Shown in pieces: positions 57,636 to 64,000 of a stretch of DNA of 64,000 nucleotides (its first letter is position 1; each line of letters opens with the position of its first letter). The DNA lies in the NCBI RefSeq assembly GCF_018687715.1, contig NC_056762.1, positions 22,109,864 through 22,173,863 on the forward strand, read 5' to 3'. Under the pieces are notes generated by a model. It made no database searches and was not told where the DNA came from. It saw nothing but the letters and a program-made list of their open reading frames with translations. The stretch is from Carya illinoinensis. Taxonomy: Eukaryota; Streptophyta; Magnoliopsida; Fagales; Juglandaceae. Position numbers and translations under genes: made by a program.

Positions 57636-58309
57636 AGGGGCTAGAAGAGTTGGACCGAGGAAGGGGAAAATGAATATGAGGTTTTAGGATTTGGCCAAAT
57701 TGATGTTGTTTTCGACCTTTTTTTTTTTTTGGTTGGCTGGGTTTAGAACATTCTTGGGATTGGGATTTTCCACCCGGCTAGCCATGACAGTAATCATCAA
57801 AAAACACGTTCATACTTTTGCTTTGTTATTTCATTGACATCCTAGCCCAAAATGTATTTTCCACATAAGCGGGCATCGACTTACGACTCTCCCTATACAA
57901 CCAATCCTACCAATCGTTATAATGTAGATTGAATGTGTCAAGCATCATGTACCATTAGTCTTCAAATTCTTCAAAAATCAAAGAGTCGTAAATACAATTA
58001 TGTATCCAAGCCTGAATTGTTTCGTATTAAGAGTGGGAGGAAAATGTTTTCTAGTAACTTCTTCATTGGTGCTAAGATGTTGGAAAAACCGTATCAATTG
58101 CAATTTGCATTGTATTATTTTGATATGTAATTATCATTCTAAGAGCTTGGCCACCCATAAAATCTAGTCATGCTTAAAATAAGCAAATAAAGGTGTCTGC
58201 ATCTTTACTTGACATTAAGCCACATTTGAGAAGAATAGATTGTCCATGATGATTAACTCCTGGAAAAGGAGCAAAAGGCTGATGGCCGAGCGCTGCAGAA
58301 GGCTTGATA
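54938..58309. other. Non-coding stretch, probably old LTR debris
   Basis: No gene recognised in 3.4 kb. The part to about 55950 may continue the element interrupted by the solo LTR. Around 57430-57490, CCCCTGTGAATTCGATCTTG followed by CTTGTATTACTTTGACAGC resembles a sequence type often seen near plant gypsy elements. Short frames such as the one starting with a CAG run (glutamines) at 56031 look accidental. Confidence 0.4.
57581..57633. repeat. Compound (GT)n(GA)n microsatellite
   Basis: Nine GT units (57581-57598) run directly into about seventeen GA units (57599-57633). Confidence 0.95.
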
Positions 58310-58417
58310 TCATTTATCTTTGCACACAATCTCGATCTCAGGCCTTTTGCACCACTTCTTCAATCACTTCTCCTCTAGTTAACTACTTAGCTACCATTTT
58401 TCCTTCCACCCATAATA
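58310..58417 (-). repeat. Truncated gypsy 3' LTR
   Basis: About 108 bp matching the outer end of the right LTR (CATTTATCTTTGCACAC against CATTAATCTTTGCACAC; CTTCCACCCATAA in both). The remainder of the LTR is missing on the left. Confidence 0.7.
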
Positions 58418-58692
58418 TTCCCCCCTTCTTCAATGAGCCTTGACCACAAGGCTAATGGCTAAGCTCCCCCTCTAGTACAAGATCTTGCCCATAAGGTAAG
58501 AAAAACATCTCTCATCTTCCATAAGGATTCGTAGGTATTGTCTTCAGGAAGAGTGCCATTTCACTTGATTAGTACTTCAGTCATTGCATGTTTTCCCACC
58601 TTTTTCAAACACCTATCCAAAATAGCTTCAGGTTCTAGTTGGATCCTTCCATCCTTATTGATGGTTGGCAAGGATGGCTAAGGTATAATTTG

Positions 58693-59640
58693 CTAGCCTA
58701 GCTTCTTCTTGAGACGTGAGACATGAATAACAAGATGTATCTTTGATGATGTTGGCAGGTTCAACTTGTAAGCTACAGTCCCTAACTTAGCTATGAACTG
58801 GAGGGACCACAATAATGAAGTGCCAACTTCAAATTGTGGTGTAGAGCCATTGTTTTTTACGTATAAGTTTGTAGCCTCAAGAAAACCCAATCTCGCTCTT
58901 CAAAACTTTTGACATTCCTCTTCTTATAAGGAAAAAAACTTAATTCTTTATTGTGTCTTCTGTAAGTTCTCCTTCAACAATCTCATAACTTCCTCCCTTT
59001 TCCATAATTATTGATCCACATCCTTAATGGACGTTGTCCCTTAGACATATGACAAAAGCCTTGGGGGTGGATATCCATACAATGCCTTAAAAGTGGACAC
59101 TGCAGTGGAAGAATGGACTGTAGTATTGTAGCACCATTCAGCCATTGGAAGCCACAAGCTCTAATATTTGGTTTGGAGCCAATAGAGCATCTCAAATAAG
59201 TCTCCACACACTTATTAAGAGCTTTAGTTTGACCATCAGTTTGCAGATGGTAGGCAGAACTGAACACCAAATTAGTATTCTACAACTAAAACAACTCCTT
59301 CTAAAATGAACTTGTGCAAATATGGCCTATGTATGAAACTATTGACTTATGCATACCATAGAGTTTGAACACCCCAGAAAAGAAAATTTGAGCAACTCTC
59401 ACCGCTGTATAGGGATGAGCTAGTATGAAGAAATGTGAATGCTTTGTCACTCTGTTAATCACAAAGAAAATCATATTGGATCCATGAGACAATGACAACC
59501 CCTCTACAAAATCTATTGAGATATCTGACTAATGCAGAGTTGGTATGGGTAAGGGTTGTAGCAACCTTGCAAGATGAAGTGTTTCATGCTTTGTAGTCTA
59601 ACAAACACCACACTCTCTAACAAACTTCTTTTGTCCCCAA
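58693..59640 (-). pseudogene. Gypsy integrase and C-terminal region
   Basis: Minus-strand pieces: FVINRVTKHSHFFILAHPY and FKLYGMHKSIVSYIGHICTS (integrase core; D of VVDRFSK-like and SD-like positions decayed) at about 59498-59301. Then [20 protein letters not shown] (core glutamate region) at about 59270-59160, and the tail YKLNLPTSSKIHLVIHVSRL at about 58890-58700. Several key residues are lost or in different frames. Confidence 0.82.
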
Positions 59641-60138
59641 GCATTCCTTCCTAGTAGAAATCCAATTTGGCCTCTTGTAGAGTTTTATGATACCCTACAT
59701 GCCCAGACTGTGGGTTGTTGTATATATACTACATAATCTTGTCTTTAAAGGGAGAAGAAGGTACCTCCACCATTTTCCCCTTCTTGAGCAGTAGCCCTTG
59801 TTGAACAGAATAATGTTTCTTAGCTGCTTCTTCACCTTGAAGCCTGGTATAGATGTGTTGGCTTCTTGGAGACAATACATAACTATCCTTTAACTTATCA
59901 ATCTATAAGGGGCAGGAAACAGATCAATGCCAAGGTGGCATTATGCTTCTCTTCCCTTCTTGAAAGTCCACAACTACTTTATTTTCTTTCTATTTTTTAT
60001 AATCAATGGTAAAATCATACCCCAACAATTTTGTAATCCACTTATGCTGAGCTTTTGTTCCCATCTTCTATTCTAAAAGGAACGTAAGAGCTTGTTAGTC
60101 AGTCTTAATTTTAAATATTTGACCCAACAAATAAGGCC

Positions 60139-61100
60139 TCACTTCTGTATTATAGTAACTAATGCCAACAACTCCACATAGGTAGATAGTAGCAAACTCC
60201 TTACCTTAAAAGCCTTGTTTAAGTATGCAATTGGCCATCCCTTTTGCATAAGAACTGCTCCCAATCCAGTATTACTAGCATCACATTCCACTATAAAGTG
60301 TTTGTAAAAATCTGGTAATTTCAACACTTTTGGTTGCATCACAACATGTTTTAACTCTCTAAAGGTAACCTCTACTGGTTCAAACCAACCAAAAGCTTTC
60401 TTATTCAATAATGCTATCAAAGGTGCTGAAATATACTTTGATAAACTTTCTATAGTAACCAATGAGTCCAACAAATTCTCTCAAAGATTTGAAGGAAGTG
60501 GGAACTGGCCACTTTAACAAGCAAGTGATATCCCAAATAATCGACCTTAGCTACCCCAAACCTACATTTGGACATCTTAGCAAATAAGATGTGCCGATTC
60601 AATGTATCCAAGACTATTCTTAAATGCTTCAAGTGATTAGAGTATGGCTTGCTATACACGAGTATATCATCAAAAAATACAAGCACAAACTTCCTTAGGT
60701 AGGGTTTGAACACATAATTTATTAGCCCTTGAAAGGTGGCAGGAGTATTATGAGCCAAATTGACATCACTAAAAATTCATAGTGACCCTTATTGGTCTTA
60801 AAAGTTGTTTTTGATACATCTTCTATTCCACTTTGATTTGGTGGTAACCAGACCTTAGATCCAACTTGGAAAAAGTTTGAGCTCTAAACAATTAATCCAG
60901 CAATTCATCACTCACAAGTATAGGGAACTTAACTTTGATGGCCTTTTGATTCAATGCTCTATAATCCACAAATATTCTCCAACTCCCAGTAGGTTTCCTC
61001 ACCAAGAGAACTGATGAAGAAAAATGGCTCCAACTTAGCCTTATAACTCCAGACTTCAAGAGGTCTTGCACAGCTTTCTCAGTGTTCGTCTTTCGATATA
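60139..61100 (-). pseudogene. Gypsy reverse transcriptase and RNase H
   Basis: Motif A FSKLDLRSGYHQIKV is readable at about 60870-60830. After stops, AHNTPATFQGLINYVFKPYL and the catalytic FFDDILVYSK follow at 60758-60640, then [15 protein letters not shown]. RNase H begins LPDFYKHFIVECDASNTGLG at about 60340. The order is that of gypsy pol. Stops and shifts make it inactive. Confidence 0.87.
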
Positions 61101-61639
61101 ATGGGTACTTGTAAGGTCTAACCTAGATTGGATGAGTCCCATTTTTCATGATGACCTAGGAGATGGTAGGCCAGTTGGTTCCTCAAAGATCATTTGAAAG
61201 TGATCTCCTACGGACTTACATCCCCCTTACTACTGAGTTCTACAGATAGTAATTGCAACCTTGCTTCCTTACTAAAGAAGGCCTCAAAAACTAATTCCTA
61301 TCTATCATGAAAGTACCCCTATCATACAAGCCTTGCAACCTCACATTCCTTCCTTTTACGCAGAATTGCATAGTCATTTGGTTGAAATCCCACACAATAT
61401 GGCCAAGTGTTCTCAAGCACTACACCCCAAGAACCATTTCACAAACACCCAATGTCAATATATTGAATGAAATAGGGAATTTATTTCCTTGAACCTTGAC
61501 AAAAGATTCCTCACACCTTCCCTTGCTCACTAACTTTTCTCCATTAGCTACCTTAACTTGCAGCTGAGTCCACTCACACACCTTAAGTTAGCTATCTTAG
61601 CAATATGTGGATCCAAAAAATTATGGGTGCTGCCTAAAT

Positions 61640-62544
61640 CACTACTGGCTAAGCACCAATAATAACCTCATAGTATTAGGACTAGAAGAACCTGAGATAG
61701 CATTGAGTGATATCTCTAATTCTCCATCCTGATCTTCCGACTCCACTACCTCCGATACTCCCCCCACTTCCTTGAGCCTCTCCAGCTCCCTTTAATTTCA
61801 TCATTGTTTTCAACTTACAAGAGGTATACCTTTGGGTTCTTGCACACATGTGTGGGGTTCCACTTCTCTTCATAGTTGTAGCATAACCCCTTCCTTCTAT
61901 TCTCATTCATTTGCATAGAGGAAACCTTCCTAGCCTGTAAATTATTCCTTTGACTGCACTTACCTTGTCATACTCATACTGGTAACTTAAGGGCCCTTAT
62001 AGAACTCTATACATACTCATCTTGTATTTTTACCAATCCAGAAGTAACATTCAAACTAATAGGACTCAACATCTTTATAGGCAACCTGATCTCATCCTTG
62101 AGGCTACTTAAGAAGTAACTCAACTTGAACTTCTTTGAAAGACCCTTCAATCTATTAGGCAAGCCTTCAAACTGTGCTTTCTAAAGGCCATCAAAAGCCT
62201 ATAAATGGGAGGAGTTTGGAGATAATCAAAATACTGGTTGGCCTTAAAGACCTAACCTAAAGAATTATCCCCATCAAAATGGGGAAAATCCAACCTGACC
62301 CCCTAGGCAAGAATTGCCTATCTTCTTGAACCACCAATCTAAGTTCTTCTATTTCATCCCTAGGTGAACACAAACGTTGATTCTCAATCAAAGTTCTAAT
62401 CATATCAGTCATCTAATCTAACTTGTTAGAGATGACATGTATGGCCTACTACTAATCATCCAACTGTTGCTACATTACTTTCTGTTGCTTTTGATTCATC
62501 TCCTCGTGGGCCTTCAAAGAAGTTGCTTGGGTACCTTTAGCCAT
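61640..62544 (-). pseudogene. Gypsy gag remnant
   Basis: Starts MAKGTQATSLKAHEEMNQKQ at 62544, just inside the primer site. A capsid-like part KLSYFLSSLKDEIRLPIKML lies near 62120-62060, with many stops. It is the usual gypsy gag layout (ending GLVKIQDEY). A degraded zinc-knuckle area is expected below 61950, but I cannot see an intact one. Confidence 0.7.
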
Positions 62545-62560
62545 GAGAGGACCTTCCCTC

Positions 62561-62570
62561 TCTGATACCA
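62561..62570 (-). promoter_or_regulatory. Gypsy primer binding site (tRNA-Met type)
   Basis: TGGTATCAGA on the minus strand, at the inner edge of the right LTR, matches the initiator methionine tRNA primer site. Confidence 0.8.
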
Positions 62571-62984
62571 ACATTAAGGGGATTCTGGGTACACAAGAAG
62601 AATATAATTGAAAAAGAAAGAAAAGAACTTCGAGAACAAAGAGAATTAAGAACTAAACTTTATTTGAAGAAAGCTCAACCTCCACTTCAAGAATTCAATA
62701 TATTTAAGATGATATCCTTATTTCCCTTCCCGCAACTTTATAGAAATAACATATGAATAAACACACTGTTTATGCTAAAAATACAATACACCATTTAAAC
62801 CCTAATTGTAAGGCTAAATTCAACCCTCTCAAAACTCCCTGTTTCACTAACTCCCTACCCACTGTTTTGTTTGCCTCATTAATCTTTGCACACCGTTTTG
62901 ATCTCAAGCCTTTTTCACCACTTCTTTAATTAGTTCTCCTCCTATTAACTACTTTAACTACCATTCTTCCTTCCACCCATAACA
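62571..62984 (-). repeat. Gypsy 5' LTR
   Basis: About 414 bp. On the minus strand it starts TGTTATGGGTGG. Its end next to the primer site reads CTTAATGT, lacking the usual CA, so a point change or a boundary error of a few bases is likely. Confidence 0.75.
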
Positions 62985-64000
62985 TAGGTGTGCATGTTCA
63001 AGCACACAATAGAAAGTAAAGTTGTTAACAATTTTTATAGTTTTCTTTATTATAGATATTTTAATGTTGTTTTAAGATTTAGTTTATGATTTTATTTAGC
63101 TTGTTAACGTTGTATTTCTTGGGCTTTAGCAACTCAAGTTTGGGTCTTTATACCTATGCACTCAAGAAAATAAAGGAGAGGAGCTCGGTGGTGACTGGGG
63201 AAACTCTGATGCTTAAGTCAGTAATGCACCTTAGTAGTTTGTGTTAGAGTGTGAGAGCTAAGAGAGAGTTCTTCTTGCATGGGGGTTGGCTTTTATACAA
63301 GGTTTTTGTGGGGACATCCCATAACTTACATTAGGGGGTTTATGTTGTTTCGACTATTATCTAATCAGAGTTCTTTAATGCTGTTTGGCTCTTAGGATGG
63401 TGCCATTAATGATGTGTGAGGGCCAAGGGATGACGCTATTAATGTGACATGGCTCCTAGAGTGGTGTCTTACCGATAGATGATTAGCGCTGCGTTCCCCC
63501 ATACCCTCTATCAGGGAATCAAAAGCCATGCAGGTTTCTCACCCACATGTAAGTACAAGTCCTCGAGTGTTAGGTGTCAGTGGGGATGCTAGGGCGATGA
63601 GTCCCATCTGTCCCTGGCATTCATCTTTCCTGTGTGGGGTTTGCTTCACGAGCTGGTTTAGCTTGCAGGTTGGGTATTAAAAAGGGGTGCAATGACTCCT
63701 TTAGAGAAGAATTGTTGGGCCGAGTTGGGCCCCTTGTGGTCCCTCATGGGCCTCTTGTGGTCCCTCATGGGCATGTCACATGGGCCTAAGAGGAGGAAAA
63801 ATTTCCTTACAGTTATCCTGCTAATCCTATTGGACTAATCTGGGAGGAATTTATTTTTGCCCTTATCTTCTTGTTCTTTCCTTTATGTGGTTGTGTCTGT
63901 TGAATTTTGATGCCTTCGAAATGGGTGGTTATTACCCTTCCTGACTTTTATGGCACATGTTAGACTGTTTGTACTTGATTACACTAGTTTGGCTTCTCGA
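62985..64000 (-). mobile_element. Gypsy-type LTR fragment, minus strand, running off the window
   Basis: On the minus strand TTGTATAAAAGCC (TATA box, about 63297-63287) is followed by CTCTCTCTTAGCTCTC and then TTACTGACTTAAGCATCAGAG (split here by position, about 63225-63205). This order is typical of plant Ty3/gypsy LTR promoter and leader. A 21-bp tandem pair, CTTGTGGTCCCTCATGGGCC, lies at 63733-63774. No protein frame is seen and the right boundary is outside the window. Confidence 0.45.

Larger units (their letters stand above)
58310..62984 (-). mobile_element. Degraded Ty3/gypsy retrotransposon, minus strand
   Basis: Order on the minus strand from the right: 5' LTR (62984-62571), primer site TGGTATCAGA (62570-62561), gag ATG at 62544, protease region, reverse transcriptase, RNase H, integrase, polypurine tract (about 58430-58418), and a ~108-bp remnant of the 3' LTR. 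The LTRs share TGCACACaatCTCGATCTCA-like sequence and end CCACCCATAACA/CCACCCATAATA. The 3' LTR is cut short at about 58310. Stops are frequent throughout, so the element is long dead. Confidence 0.85.

Overview
This is nuclear DNA from a eudicot plant, probably a woody species. Two host genes with many introns lie on the minus strand in the first 23 kb. The remaining ~41 kb has no recognisable host gene and is built of transposable elements and their debris. One MITE-like repeat (about 15568-15899) resembles repeats I recall from Fagales trees (walnut, hickory, oak). That lineage is only a guess.

Host genes. (1) A WAT1-related (nodulin MtN21/EamA) membrane transporter gene runs from 13838 down to 3441. 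I reconstructed 7 exons and a 394-residue product with an open frame. Intron 4 is about 7.4 kb because LINEs inserted there. (2) The Golgi tethering subunit COG6 runs from 23099 down to 17235. I reconstructed 10 exons and a 693-residue product with an open frame. Its intron 4 also holds LINE tails. Every intron modelled in both genes has GT/AG ends and consistent codon phase.

Mobile elements, left to right. A non-autonomous hAT element (813-2485) has 12-bp terminal inverted repeats, an 8-bp target duplication and dense GTCGGA arrays. A minus-strand LINE (6946-10739) sits inside an older plus-strand LINE (5665-11459) within the transporter intron. A hAT-like element (14015-14799) carries a frameshifted piece of a ribosomal protein L27a gene and lies just upstream of the transporter gene. 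A LINE remnant (23420-25225) abuts a minus-strand Ty1/copia element (25226-30509), which itself contains a third hAT-type MITE (28675-29288). Two oppositely oriented long LTR-like blocks follow (34305-37333 and 38222-41509). A full-length but dead LINE (42023-47707) is flanked by an unusually long ~175-bp direct repeat. A minus-strand LTR start with its polypurine tract is at 49260. A 4.66-kb solo LTR (50269-54932) has a perfect 5-bp target duplication and internal tandem arrays. A degraded minus-strand Ty3/gypsy element spans 58310-62984, and another gypsy-type LTR piece follows at 63100-63900.

I saw no tRNA, rRNA or CRISPR array and no sign of a prokaryotic or organellar segment. All coordinates, alignments and identities were worked out by eye. 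Product names for the two host genes rest on recognising family sequence. The transposon boundaries with matching target duplications are the firmest structural calls.
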